Positions 11,347 through 19,807 of a stretch of 64,000 nt of DNA are shown here, in pieces. The position numbers and the translations under genes are program-made. The stretch is taken from the NCBI RefSeq assembly GCF_014534685.1, contig NZ_JACVVX010000004.1, forward strand, positions 1-64,000, written 5' to 3'. This DNA comes from Oryzicola mucosus (GTDB lineage: Bacteria > Pseudomonadota > Alphaproteobacteria > Rhizobiales > Rhizobiaceae). The notes under the pieces were generated by a model. It saw only the letters and a program-made list of their open reading frames with translations. It made no database searches and was not told the origin of the DNA. Numbering within the stretch: position 1 is the first letter of the stretch; each line of letters starts with the position of its first letter.

Positions 11347-11463
11347 AATCGCGAAAATCTCTTTCCGGCACGCGTGGATAGCGATCACATAACCGTGCCT
11401 GGAACTATACGCCGTGTCGCTGGTTCGGATGAGAGTATCAATCGTCCGAATCGGAGAAACCTC

Positions 11464-11967
11464 ATGTCCTTCAAGAGCCTGACTGCTTGCCTGCTGCTCG
11501 CCCTGCCCGCGCCCGCGCTTGCGCAGGAAACCGCCAAGGCCAATTTCATCAACATGTCGGGCGAGAAAAACGGTGAGGCGACGCTGACGCAAACGCCGGG
11601 CGGTGTCCTGATCGAATTGTCCATAAGTGGTCTCCCTGCGGGACAGTGGGTTGCTTTCCACGTCCATCAAACCGGGGTCTGCGACCACACGACTGCCCAT
11701 GATTCGGCGGGCGGGCACTTCAACCCGACCAATGCCGAGCACGGCTATCTCGCCGCCAACGGTCCACATGCTGGCGATATGCCCAACCAGCACGTCGGAG
11801 CGGACGGCAAGCTTGAGGCGCAGGTGTTCAACCCCATGGTGACGCTGGACGACGGCGACAACGCCATTCGCGGCAAGGCGCTGATGATCCATGGCGGCAA
11901 GGACGACTACAAGACCCAGCCGACCGGCGACGCCGGCAACCGGCAGGCCTGCGCGGTGATCGAATAA
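11464..11967 (+). CDS. sodC: Cu/Zn superoxide dismutase, periplasmic
   Basis: A 167-residue Cu,Zn-SOD that dismutates superoxide in the periplasm. The first 20 residues form a signal peptide ending in ALAQ. Metal ligands are visible in FHVHQTG (copper), in HFNPTNAEHG (bridging and zinc His), and in a late MIHGGKDDY block. Paired cysteines (GVCDH and QACAV) can form the conserved disulfide. The ATG at 11464 has GGAG 9 bases upstream. It has its own upstream gap and is followed after 13 bases by a small DUF2945 gene. Confidence 0.93.
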   Translation: MSFKSLTACLLLALPAPALAQETAKANFINMSGEKNGEATLTQTPGGVLIELSISGLPAGQWVAFHVHQTGVCDHTTAHDSAGGHFNPTNAEHGYLAANGPHAGDMPNQHVGADGKLEAQVFNPMVTLDDGDNAIRGKALMIHGGKDDYKTQPTGDAGNRQACAVIE

Positions 11968-11980
11968 GAGGAAGGACGCC

Positions 11981-12193
11981 GTGCCGAAATCATTCGACAA
12001 GGGCGACAAGGTGGCCTGGGACACGAGCCAGGGCGAGACGAAGGGCAAGGTTGTGCGCAAGCAGACCTCGCGCACCAGCATCAAGGGTCATACGGTCGCG
12101 GCATCGACAGACGATCCGCAATATATTGTGGAGAGTGAGAAGTCCGGAAAGCGCGCGGCGCACAAGCCGGACGAGCTGCGCAAAGCAAAATAG
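11981..12193 (+). CDS. DUF2945 (HVA1/TUDOR-like) small protein
   Basis: A 70-residue basic protein of the DUF2945 family (hypervirulence-associated TUDOR-like domain). It begins KSFDKGDKVAWDTSQGE and has the family's K-G-K-V strand and a late YIVESEKSG block. A GTG start at 11981 is used, with AAGGA 5 bases upstream. The function is unknown, though the fold suggests nucleic-acid or protein binding. It lies 13 bases after sodC on the same strand and may be co-transcribed with it. Confidence 0.75.
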   Translation: MPKSFDKGDKVAWDTSQGETKGKVVRKQTSRTSIKGHTVAASTDDPQYIVESEKSGKRAAHKPDELRKAK

Positions 12194-12214
12194 AAAAAGC
12201 TCAATGAAATCAAG

Positions 12215-12288
12215 TGGCTGGGGAACCTGGATTCGAACCAGGACTAACGGAGTCAGAGTCCGTGGGTCTACCGTTAACCTATTCCCCA
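12215..12288 (-). tRNA. tRNA-Gln (anticodon CTG)
   Basis: On the minus strand a 74-base cloverleaf runs from TGGGGAA to TTCCCCA followed by an encoded GCCA end. The T-arm is GGTTCGAATCC, and the anticodon stem ACGGA/TCCGT encloses the loop CTCTGAC, giving anticodon CTG (glutamine). The 3' end faces the DUF2945 gene. Confidence 0.95.
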
Positions 12289-12585
12289 AAAGCCTTTAAG
12301 AACAAGACTTTGACGGTAGTGCAAAAGTGCTTACGCGTCTTCTGCCAATGGAGCCAAAGCCCCGTCTCGTTTCGGAGGCCGTCATACCAGATTGCCCGAC
12401 AGGCGCAAGACCAATCGTGGCGGGTTTTGCATTTTCCTGTCTGAGAGAGCCGGACAAAGGTGCCGGCTTCGCATCTCCGGTTCGAAACCGCATACTGTGC
12501 CCAGCCTTCTTCGAGCTCATCCACGGAGCGGCGCAGCCGGCCAAAGCGCCGCGTTGCGCGGTGAGAGAATACAGTGACCGTCCGC

Positions 12586-13392
12586 TCAATCGGCGGCGGC
12601 CTTATAGTCGCGGAAGCGCGCGGCTGCCTCCGTCCGGTTGCTGGTCCCGAGTTTGCTGATGATGTTATGGAGATGGATCTTTACGGTGTGTTCGGACAGG
12701 CTGAACTGCGTTGCGATCATCTTGTTCTGCATGCCGCGCGAAACGAGTTCGAGGATTTCGAGCTCCCGTCGCGTGAGGTCGCTGACCTGCATGGGCCGCG
12801 AGAAGGCGCTCTCCCCAAACTGGCGATCCTGCATGCCCTCGGAACTGCCCAACGCCGCCTTTTTGACGTAGTAGCGCAGGAGCTTCGAGGAGAAATACTC
12901 CCCGCCCGACAGCATGAAGCGAACGATGGAAATCATGATCCCTGCCTTGAGATTGGCGGGAAGCACGCTGCGCACCAAGCGCGATGCGAACACTTTCGGC
13001 ACGAAGCTGTCAGGCGACTGATCCCTCGGTTCCAGCAGCGCGACCATCGCATCGGGATGAAAGCTGGACAACCTCAAGGAGGCCGTCTCGGCTGCCCTGA
13101 GCAACTTGAAATCTATAATGATCAGTCCGACGGGAAACTCGAATGCCCGGCAAGCCGCCCCAAGGTCGTTGATCTTGAGAACGACTACCCCTGGGATGGA
13201 GGCTGCGAGCAAGGATGCTATGCCATCTATATCTGTCCCCGAACTGGTTAATATGAGTATCGTGCGAACAAGCTGTTGCGGTATGCTCTCGTCGCCGACC
13301 GGTCTCGATCTAGTCTCTGCCAAGGTCAAATCAACCTCCGTGATTTGGCGCACGGACGACTGGTACAGCACTCGCCGAAGCATGCGCATCAT
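12586..13392 (-). CDS. LuxR-type regulator with a degenerate receiver domain
   Basis: A transcription factor of about 268 aa. The C-terminus (about 200-262) is a LuxR/GerE helix-turn-helix with SDLTRRELEILELVSRGM and SEHTVKIHLHNIISKL. The first two thirds fold like a response-regulator receiver. It keeps the phospho-acceptor Asp in LIIIDF (near residue 94) but has TSS in place of the acidic pair at about 49-51 and lacks the usual Thr and Lys. Phosphorylation is therefore doubtful. The start is uncertain because three Met codons cluster at 13383-13392 and the frame is open to 13695. It is divergent from the exopolysaccharide export gene and probably regulates it. A related regulator closes the locus at 43.7 kb. 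Confidence 0.75.
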   Translation of the reverse strand: MMRMLRRVLYQSSVRQITEVDLTLAETRSRPVGDESIPQQLVRTILILTSSGTDIDGIASLLAASIPGVVVLKINDLGAACRAFEFPVGLIIIDFKLLRAAETASLRLSSFHPDAMVALLEPRDQSPDSFVPKVFASRLVRSVLPANLKAGIMISIVRFMLSGGEYFSSKLLRYYVKKAALGSSEGMQDRQFGESAFSRPMQVSDLTRRELEILELVSRGMQNKMIATQFSLSEHTVKIHLHNIISKLGTSNRTEAAARFRDYKAAAD

Positions 13393-13839
13393 AGGTGCCG
13401 CCGCGCCGCGCTTGCGACTGCGCAATGGTGGTATCGACGACTCTTTAGGGCGAATTTTCTGCACACCGGGGAGCGAGGTGCCTATCCAAACGGCGTGCCA
13501 GCCTATTCCATAGACTGAATGCGCCCGCTTGCGACTGCTGCACACGGATTCCGGAAGCCCGGCGCAGGCATTGGCTGCGATTCTTTGAACCTGCGTCAGA
13601 CGTGCGGTGCGTAAGCTGCGAGGCACGGAGGCACACAATCGCTGCCCATTTCGGCGGTGGGGATGGTGGCCGCATACATCGTTTGAATGAAGCATTCTGC
13701 CAGGTCGTCATCTTATCAAGCATCCGGCAAAGCGGCACATTGCAATCGGGCGGCTATCTAGCTCTTGCCGGTTCTCGCCCACGCGATCACCACTGCCGGC
13801 GGTGCAACCGCCCATGCAACAGCTCGAACGGAGCCATCG
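13393..13839. other. Intergenic region between LuxR regulator and export gene
   Basis: About 447 bases between divergent genes. I see no convincing additional gene, tRNA or strong hairpin. It must contain the promoters of both the regulator and the exopolysaccharide operon, but no clear -35/-10 pair stands out. Part of it could be 5' coding sequence of the regulator if an upstream start is used. Confidence 0.5.
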
Positions 13840-15159
13840 ATGACACGGTATCGCCTCACCACGACGGAAAGACTCGCGCGGCTGCTTCTCGTGGGCGCTG
13901 TCGTTGCAGGCAGTGTCTGTATGGCAGGTCCGGCACTGAGCGCCTCTGACCGGATAGCGCCACAGACACGGTTGCGCGTGACCGTGCTGCAATGGATGCC
14001 GATCAAGGGCGCCTATGAACAGTGGGCCGCATTGGGCGGAGAGTTCACCGTGTCGGACGCCGGCACGCTGGTGCTGCCCGTGGTCGGGCCTATCGACGTC
14101 GGTACGTTCGACAGCAGCGGACTCGCAAACGAGATCGCCGCACGCCTGCAGAAAAAGACGGGACTCGTCACCAGGCCGGATACAACGGTGGAAATCGTCG
14201 AGTATCCGCCGATCTACATCGTCGGCGACGTTACGGCACCCGGCGAATACCGCTACCGCACCGGGCTGACCGTCCTGAAGGCGGTGGCGCTGGGCGGTGG
14301 CGAACTGCGCGGCTCCGAACAGCGCTCGAAGGACGAAATCCAGCTCGTAGGCGAGCTCCAGGGCATCGAGATCGACCTGCTCCGAACCAAGGTGCGCCTC
14401 GCGCGTCTCGAAGCGGAGCGCAGTGGCGCGCAACAGATCGACTTTCCCCCTTCGCTGACCGGCACGGCGCCGGCCGACAAGGTCAACCAGATCACGGCGC
14501 AGGAACGGATCATCTTTTCGTCGCGAGCCAATGAGATCGAGCGCCAGACCAAGTCGCTCGCCGAGCTGCGCGACCTGTTAAACGCCGAGATCGGCGTGCT
14601 GGAAGAAAAGATCAAGGCCGCGGAAGTCAGCATCAAGACGGCGGAGGCCGACCTCGGCAACATCAAGACCTTGGTCGAAAAAGGTATCGCGCTGGCTTCG
14701 CGGCAGTCCGATCTGGAACGCAGCCTGGCGAGCTACCGCGCCGAACGGCTCGACCAGATCACGGCCATCATGCGGGCGCGGCAGAACATCAGCGAAGCGA
14801 CCCGTAATCTCGAGGGTCTGCGCGATCGGCAGCAAACCGAGATCGCCGCACAGATGCAGGCCGAACAAGCCAACCTGGAAAAGCTGAACCTGAACAGGGA
14901 GGTCACGCAGAAGCTCCTGCTCGACCTTTTGGCCTCCAGCCGCAAAACGGCGGCAAATGACGAAGAGGCCCAGACCACCTATACGATCACACGCCCGCAG
15001 GGCCCGGCGCAAAGCGTGTTCGACGCCTCCGATTCCACGGTTTTGCTGCCCGGCGACGTGGTCAAGGTGGTGTCGAGCCTGCCGCCGGAAGCGCTGATGT
15101 CGTCAGGTGCGGCGAAGCCGGAGCAGCGGCCGGCGTCTGCGAATACCGTCACGCAATGA
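13840..15159 (+). CDS. ExoF/Wza-like polysaccharide export protein
   Basis: A 439-residue periplasmic/outer-membrane polysaccharide export protein. A signal-like hydrophobic segment (about 15-33) is followed by a Poly_export domain, with FTVSDAGTLVLPVVGPIDVG near residue 70. A SLBB-like domain follows (IYIVGDVTAPGEYRYRTGLTVLKAVALGGG, near 128). A long coiled coil of about 190 residues comes next. This is the layout of rhizobial ExoF rather than plain Wza. The ATG at 13840 has GGAG 7 bases upstream. It is the first gene of the locus on the plus strand and is followed by the Wzx flippase 31 bases later. Confidence 0.88.
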   Translation: MTRYRLTTTERLARLLLVGAVVAGSVCMAGPALSASDRIAPQTRLRVTVLQWMPIKGAYEQWAALGGEFTVSDAGTLVLPVVGPIDVGTFDSSGLANEIAARLQKKTGLVTRPDTTVEIVEYPPIYIVGDVTAPGEYRYRTGLTVLKAVALGGGELRGSEQRSKDEIQLVGELQGIEIDLLRTKVRLARLEAERSGAQQIDFPPSLTGTAPADKVNQITAQERIIFSSRANEIERQTKSLAELRDLLNAEIGVLEEKIKAAEVSIKTAEADLGNIKTLVEKGIALASRQSDLERSLASYRAERLDQITAIMRARQNISEATRNLEGLRDRQQTEIAAQMQAEQANLEKLNLNREVTQKLLLDLLASSRKTAANDEEAQTTYTITRPQGPAQSVFDASDSTVLLPGDVVKVVSSLPPEALMSSGAAKPEQRPASANTVTQ

Positions 15160-15190
15160 CCGGCAACGGCAAGAACGGGGCTTTCGCGTC

Positions 15191-16729
15191 ATGACGGTCC
15201 AGCCGGTGGATGATGGTCGCGATATTCCGGCAAGGGCCTCGCGCGGCAGCCAGTCCTACACGCAGATCCTGAAATCCACCGCCGTGATCGGCGGGTCGTC
15301 GGTCATCACCATCGGCTTCGCCATTCTGCGCAACAAAGCTATGGCGCTGCTCCTGGGGCCGGAAGGCGTCGGCCTGATCGGGCTTTACACCTCGATCGCC
15401 GATTTCGCGCAGACGCTTGCAAGCATGGGCATCCAGGCAAGCGGCGTACGCCAGATCGCCGAAGCCGCCGGCACTGAGGACGAAGCGCGTATCGCGAAGA
15501 CCGCAACCACCTTGCGGCGCGTGTCCTTCATCCTCGGCTTGGTAGGCGCACTCCTGCTCGCGCTGTTCGCGTTTCCCATTGCCACTCTCACCTTTGGCAA
15601 CCACACGCACGCCGCAGGCGTCGTGCTGTTGTCGGCGGCCGTTTTCTTTCGCGTGGTCTCTGCCGGCCAGACGGCGCTGATCCAGGGGATGCGGCGCATT
15701 TCAGACCTCGCGTCACTGAACATATTGGCTGCGCTGTTCAGCACCGTCGTGGGGATTCCGCTGATCTATCTTTTCGGGGCGGAAGGCATCGTGCCATCGC
15801 TGGTGCTGATGGCGGTGATTTCGACCGGTACGAGTTGGTGGTATGCCCGGAAGGTCAGGCTTGCCCCCTCCCCGGTCGGCGCACGAGAAACGGTCTCCGA
15901 AGCCAACGCGCTTCTGAAGATGGGCGTCGTCTTCATGGCGAGCGGTCTGCTGACGGTGGGAGCCGCCTATGCGATCCGGATCATCGTTTTGCAGCAGGAG
16001 GGATTTGCCGCGGCAGGTCTCTATCAAGCCGCCTGGGCGCTGGGCGGGCTTTACGCCGGCTTCATCCTGCAGGCGATGGGTACGGATTTCTATCCGAGGC
16101 TGACGGCGGCGGCCCATGACGATGCCGAGTGCAACCGCCTGGTCAACGAGCAGATCCAGGTCAGCATCCTTCTCGCCGGGCCTGGCGTGGTCGGTACGTT
16201 GACTTTGGCGCCACTGGTGATGACGGCTTTCTACTCCTCCGCGTTCCAACCTGCGGTCGACCTTCTGCGCTGGATCTGCCTTGGCATGATGCTGCGCGCC
16301 GTGGCCTGGCCGATGGGCTTCATCGTGCTCGCCAAGGGCGCGCGGCAGATCTTCTTCTGGACGGAGGTTGCGGCGGCGGCCGTTCATGTCGGCCTGGTTT
16401 GGCTGCTCATTGGCCCCTTCGGCCTTCCGGGGGCGGCAATGGCCTTTTTCGGCCTCTATATCTGGCACGGCACGGTGATCTATCTTCTAGTACGCAGGCT
16501 GAGCGGCTTCCGCTGGTCTCGGTTCAACCTGCGCCTCGCACTCATCTTCGTGCCGGCCGCAAGCATGGTGTTCGGCGGATTCATGGTCTTGCCATTCTGG
16601 AGCGCGACCGCCCTGGGTCTCGCCCTGAGCACGGCGACGGGATTGTATGCTCTGAGGGAACTTGCGCGGTTGCTTCCGCCCGATACGTTTCCCGCGGCAA
16701 TCAGGCCATGGATGGCGCGATTGATGTGA
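15191..16729 (+). CDS. Wzx-type O-antigen/exopolysaccharide flippase
   Basis: A 512-residue MOP-superfamily membrane protein with about 12-14 helices, resembling O-antigen translocases. The first helices carry GGSSVITIGFAILRNKAMALLLGPEGVGLIG, the family pattern in which a new helix follows an RNK turn. It flips the undecaprenyl-linked repeat unit to the periplasmic face. The ATG at 15191 is preferred; the frame is open from 15107 inside the export gene, and the ribosome site is weak. A hairpin-rich repeat follows the gene. Confidence 0.88.
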   Translation: MTVQPVDDGRDIPARASRGSQSYTQILKSTAVIGGSSVITIGFAILRNKAMALLLGPEGVGLIGLYTSIADFAQTLASMGIQASGVRQIAEAAGTEDEARIAKTATTLRRVSFILGLVGALLLALFAFPIATLTFGNHTHAAGVVLLSAAVFFRVVSAGQTALIQGMRRISDLASLNILAALFSTVVGIPLIYLFGAEGIVPSLVLMAVISTGTSWWYARKVRLAPSPVGARETVSEANALLKMGVVFMASGLLTVGAAYAIRIIVLQQEGFAAAGLYQAAWALGGLYAGFILQAMGTDFYPRLTAAAHDDAECNRLVNEQIQVSILLAGPGVVGTLTLAPLVMTAFYSSAFQPAVDLLRWICLGMMLRAVAWPMGFIVLAKGARQIFFWTEVAAAAVHVGLVWLLIGPFGLPGAAMAFFGLYIWHGTVIYLLVRRLSGFRWSRFNLRLALIFVPAASMVFGGFMVLPFWSATALGLALSTATGLYALRELARLLPPDTFPAAIRPWMARLM

Positions 16730-16778
16730 GGCTGGCTGAGCGGATCGCCTCGGAAGGCTGCGCTTTCGACGATTGACC

Positions 16779-16915
16779 CCCACCCCTGATCCCTCCCCAC
16801 AGGGGGGGGGGAAACGCCTGCACCAACGTTTGTTTTAAGGTTCTGCCGTTGCGCGTCATGCTGCGCAAAAGTCCCCCTCCCACTTGTGGGGAGGAGGTAG
16901 GAGTGGGGTATATTC
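16779..16915. repeat. Pair of inverted GC-rich palindromic repeats
   Basis: CCCCCACCCCTGATCCCTCCCCACAG (16777-16802) and, about 70 bases on, CCCCTCCCACTTGTGGGGAGGAGG... reading into GGAGTGGGG (16872-16915) are inverted copies of one another. Each is internally near-palindromic, with CCTCCCCAC against GTGGGGAGG. Such repeats occur widely between genes in rhizobia. Here they lie between the convergent wzx and aminotransferase genes, where they could act as a bidirectional terminator or mRNA stabiliser. Confidence 0.6.
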
Positions 16916-16921
16916 GATGTG

Positions 16922-18115
16922 CTACTGCGCGGCGGCGTGCATGACCGGGGTGCTGCCGAGGCATGCGTGCAGCGCGTCGACGACCTGGGAAATATCGTCC
17001 TCGGCCATCTGGGTAAAAAGAGGCAGGATGATCGAGCCGCACTGGGCGTGCTCACTGCGTACGAGGCTTGACCCCTGCCTGAAGGATGTCGGGTCGCCAT
17101 AGGCGGCTTCGAGATGGCTGTTCATAATGCCGCGCCGGGTGGAAACGCCCCGGTCGAGCAAATCCTGCATGACCTGGCGCTGGTCGCAATCGGCCGGAAG
17201 CGTGAGGCAGTAGCTCTGCCAGTTGCTGCGCGCCCAGTCCGGCTCGGCCGGGGTTTCGACACCAGGGATTTCCTGGAGCCTTGCGGTGTATTCGGCTGCG
17301 ATCTGCCGTCGGCGGGCGATGATGGCGGGCAGCTTCTGCAACTGCTCTCGGCCGATGGCGGCCTGGAGATCGGTCAGGCGATAGTTGTAGCCGATTTCCG
17401 GATAGCTTTCGTAGATGACCTTGGCGGAGCTGTGGCGCACTGTGTCGGCCACGCTCATGCCATGCTGGCGCCAGAGCCTGAACTCGCGGTCGTATTCAGG
17501 ATTTGCGGTGGTCAGCATGCCGCCATCGCCGGTGGTGACCACCTTACGCGGGTGAAAGGAGAAGCATGCAATGTCGCCATGCGGCTTGCCGATCTTTTCC
17601 CAGCGTCCATCCCAGAGGATTTCACTGCCGATAGCGCAGGCCGCGTCCTCGATGACCGGAATTGAATGGCGCCTGCCGATTTCGACGATGGTCTTGAGAT
17701 CGCAGGGCATGCCGAGTTGGTGGACGCAGAGGATGGCCTTGGTCTTCGTCGTGATCGCTTGCTCGACCAAGGCCGGATCGATGTTGAAACCCTGGGCTTC
17801 GATGTCGACGAAGACAGGCGTAGCGGCGCAATAGCGGATGGCGTTGGCCGTGGCGATAAAGGAATGGCTGGCGGTGATGACCTCGTCGCCGGGGCTGACG
17901 CCCAGCGCCAACAGCGCCAGGTGCAGCGCCGTGGTACAGTTCGAAACCGCGCAGGCGTAGGGCGCGCCGACAAGGTCGGCGAACTCGGACTCGAAGGCGG
18001 CTACCTCCGGCCCTTGCGTGACCCAGCCTGACAGGACGACGCGGCTGACGGCGGAGACCTCGCGTCCATCGAGGACGGGCCTGGCGACGGGTACGGTTTT
18101 CAACGAAGTGCTCAT
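16922..18115 (-). CDS. DegT/DnrJ/EryC1 aminotransferase (first of two)
   Basis: A 397-residue PLP-dependent sugar aminotransferase of the DegT/DnrJ/EryC1/StrS family. It moves an amino group from Glu or Gln onto a keto-sugar nucleotide. SNCTTALHLAL near residue 60 and the PLP lysine in FSFHPRKVVTTGDGGM near residue 190 are visible, as is IEDAACAIGSE. It is the last gene of the six-gene minus-strand operon. Its ATG overlaps the epimerase stop by four bases. The sugar cannot be fixed, but with the adjacent epimerase a 4-amino sugar is a reasonable guess. Confidence 0.9.
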   Translation of the reverse strand: MSTSLKTVPVARPVLDGREVSAVSRVVLSGWVTQGPEVAAFESEFADLVGAPYACAVSNCTTALHLALLALGVSPGDEVITASHSFIATANAIRYCAATPVFVDIEAQGFNIDPALVEQAITTKTKAILCVHQLGMPCDLKTIVEIGRRHSIPVIEDAACAIGSEILWDGRWEKIGKPHGDIACFSFHPRKVVTTGDGGMLTTANPEYDREFRLWRQHGMSVADTVRHSSAKVIYESYPEIGYNYRLTDLQAAIGREQLQKLPAIIARRRQIAAEYTARLQEIPGVETPAEPDWARSNWQSYCLTLPADCDQRQVMQDLLDRGVSTRRGIMNSHLEAAYGDPTSFRQGSSLVRSEHAQCGSIILPLFTQMAEDDISQVVDALHACLGSTPVMHAAAQ

Positions 18116-19086
18116 TCTGCCGCCGCCTGAACCGGCGCGCGTTCGCGGCGCCACCAGTTGACGAGATCGCGAAGGCCATCCTCTAGCCGGATCCTGGCCT
18201 CGAAGCCCAGCATCACTCTGGCTTTGCGCGTGTCGGCCAGGCGTCGCGTGACGCCATTGACGGCCCGCGCCGGTAGGAAGACGGGCTCCATGGGTGTGCC
18301 CATGACCTTGCCCAGCATGAAAGCAAGATCGCGCAGGCTGGTTTCGGTTCCGCTGGCGACATTGAAGACCTCGTCGGTAACGTCCGATTTGGCCGCCAGG
18401 ACATTGGCGCGGGCGATGTCGTGGACATGGACGAAATCCATCGTCTGCAGTCCGTCGCCATAGATGATCGGCGCTTCGCCGACGGCAAGACGCTCCATCC
18501 AACGGATCAGCACTTCCGTGTAGACGCCATGGATATCCATGCGTGGGCCGTAGACATTGAAATAGCGCAGCGCGACATAGTTCAGGCCGTACATATCGGC
18601 GAAGGAGCGCAACAGCCCTTCGTTGAAGGTCTTGGCCGCACCATAGATGGTGCGGTTGTGATAGGGATGGTGCTCTTCGGTCGTGGGGAAGGTGTCGGCC
18701 AACCCGAGTACCGAGGCCGACGAAGCGGCCACGACCTTGGAGACCTTGGCGTTCACCGCCGCCTCAAGAACGTCGAATGTGCCGCCGACCAGCACGTCGA
18801 AAGCCAGGCGGGGGTCTTCCGCGCATTGGGTGATGCGAATGGCGGCCTGATGGAAAACGGTGTCAACGCCGGCAAACAGGCGCGCCAGCAAGGCCCGGTC
18901 ACGGATGTCTCCCTCGACGACCGTCAGCGGGAACTTGTCCATGGCGTCACGCAGGTTTTCGCGGCGGCCACGGACGAAATTGTCGAGAATGATGATCTGA
19001 CGCGGCCGCTCCCCGGCGACCAGTTCGGCGATTTGCGATCCGATGAGGCCCGCGCCGCCAGTGATCAGAATGCGCTTGTCTTGCAT
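18112..19086 (-). CDS. NAD-dependent sugar nucleotide epimerase/dehydratase
   Basis: A 324-residue extended short-chain dehydrogenase of the GalE/RmlB type. It shows the Rossmann motif TGGAGLIGS near residue 8, the catalytic Y-x3-K in YGAAK near 148, and an RYFNVYGPRM block. It acts on a nucleotide-sugar, probably as a 4-epimerase or as a dehydratase that feeds the aminotransferase. It starts 13 bases after the acyltransferase stop and overlaps the next aminotransferase by ATGA, so it belongs to the same operon. Confidence 0.88.
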   Translation of the reverse strand: MQDKRILITGGAGLIGSQIAELVAGERPRQIIILDNFVRGRRENLRDAMDKFPLTVVEGDIRDRALLARLFAGVDTVFHQAAIRITQCAEDPRLAFDVLVGGTFDVLEAAVNAKVSKVVAASSASVLGLADTFPTTEEHHPYHNRTIYGAAKTFNEGLLRSFADMYGLNYVALRYFNVYGPRMDIHGVYTEVLIRWMERLAVGEAPIIYGDGLQTMDFVHVHDIARANVLAAKSDVTDEVFNVASGTETSLRDLAFMLGKVMGTPMEPVFLPARAVNGVTRRLADTRKARVMLGFEARIRLEDGLRDLVNWWRRERAPVQAAAE

Positions 19087-19099
19087 GAAATTGCCCTCC

Positions 19100-19807
19100 T
19101 CATGACGGGGTCATCCGCGTCACATCAGCATCCGTTCGCCAGCGCAGGAATCTTGCTGGCACACCCGCCACGATCGAAAACGGCGCGACATCTTCCGTGA
19201 CCACCGCACCTGCGCCAATAATGGCGCCCTTGCCGACCGTGACTCCGGGAAGAATGGTGGCGTTGGTGCCGATGTCAGCCCATGCCTCGATCCGCACCGG
19301 CTTGATTTCGAGATCCGTGCGCACGATCGGCACGTCGACGGGACTGCCGCTGTGGGCCGACCCAAGGATCTTGGCGCCCGGGCCCCAGCCGACGAAGTCC
19401 TCCATGACCAGGTCGCGGGCATCGAGAAATGCCTGCGGTCCGATCCAGACATTGTTGCCGATGACGCAGGTGCCGTCGTACCGGCCCTGGATGTAGGCCT
19501 GCGCGCCGATGAAGACGCGGTTGCCGATATCGAACGTTTCGGGATGCTTGAACCCGGCAGCACCTGCCACCTGAAGCCCCGCGCCGCAGCGTCTCGCAAG
19601 CGCGCGCCAGATAGCCCGGCGCATCATGGTATCGAGCGGCCCGTCGCCGGCAGCGAAACGTGCGTGCAACTCGACAAGCCCGCCGATGCCATAGGTGGCT
19701 CTGAGCATTTCGGATAGCCCGAGCTCATAGTCGGGATCCTCAGCCAACCCGGCGCGCCCGTGGACGGCGGCGACGATGCGGGTTTTGCCGTTGGTGCTGC
19801 TAAGCAT
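19100..19807 (-). CDS. Left-handed beta-helix (hexapeptide) acyltransferase
   Basis: A 235-residue acyltransferase with multiple hexapeptide repeats (VFIGAQAYI, VWIGPQAFL, ATILPGVTVGKGAIIGAGAVVTEDV) in its second half and a short helical N-terminus. Members O- or N-acetylate sugars or nucleotide-sugars. The ATG at 19807 overlaps the end of the upstream aminotransferase gene by 8 bases; a start 27 bases further up is possible. The C-terminus ends with the typical GVPARFLR. Its place between an aminotransferase and an epimerase suggests acetylation of an amino sugar. Confidence 0.85.
   Translation of the reverse strand: MLSSTNGKTRIVAAVHGRAGLAEDPDYELGLSEMLRATYGIGGLVELHARFAAGDGPLDTMMRRAIWRALARRCGAGLQVAGAAGFKHPETFDIGNRVFIGAQAYIQGRYDGTCVIGNNVWIGPQAFLDARDLVMEDFVGWGPGAKILGSAHSGSPVDVPIVRTDLEIKPVRIEAWADIGTNATILPGVTVGKGAIIGAGAVVTEDVAPFSIVAGVPARFLRWRTDADVTRMTPS

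Noticed and set aside
12296-12585. Possible small gene downstream of tRNA-Gln
   Set aside because: Open frames on both strands but none has a plausible start, codon pattern or homology; probably noncoding, and no integrase was found at the tRNA.
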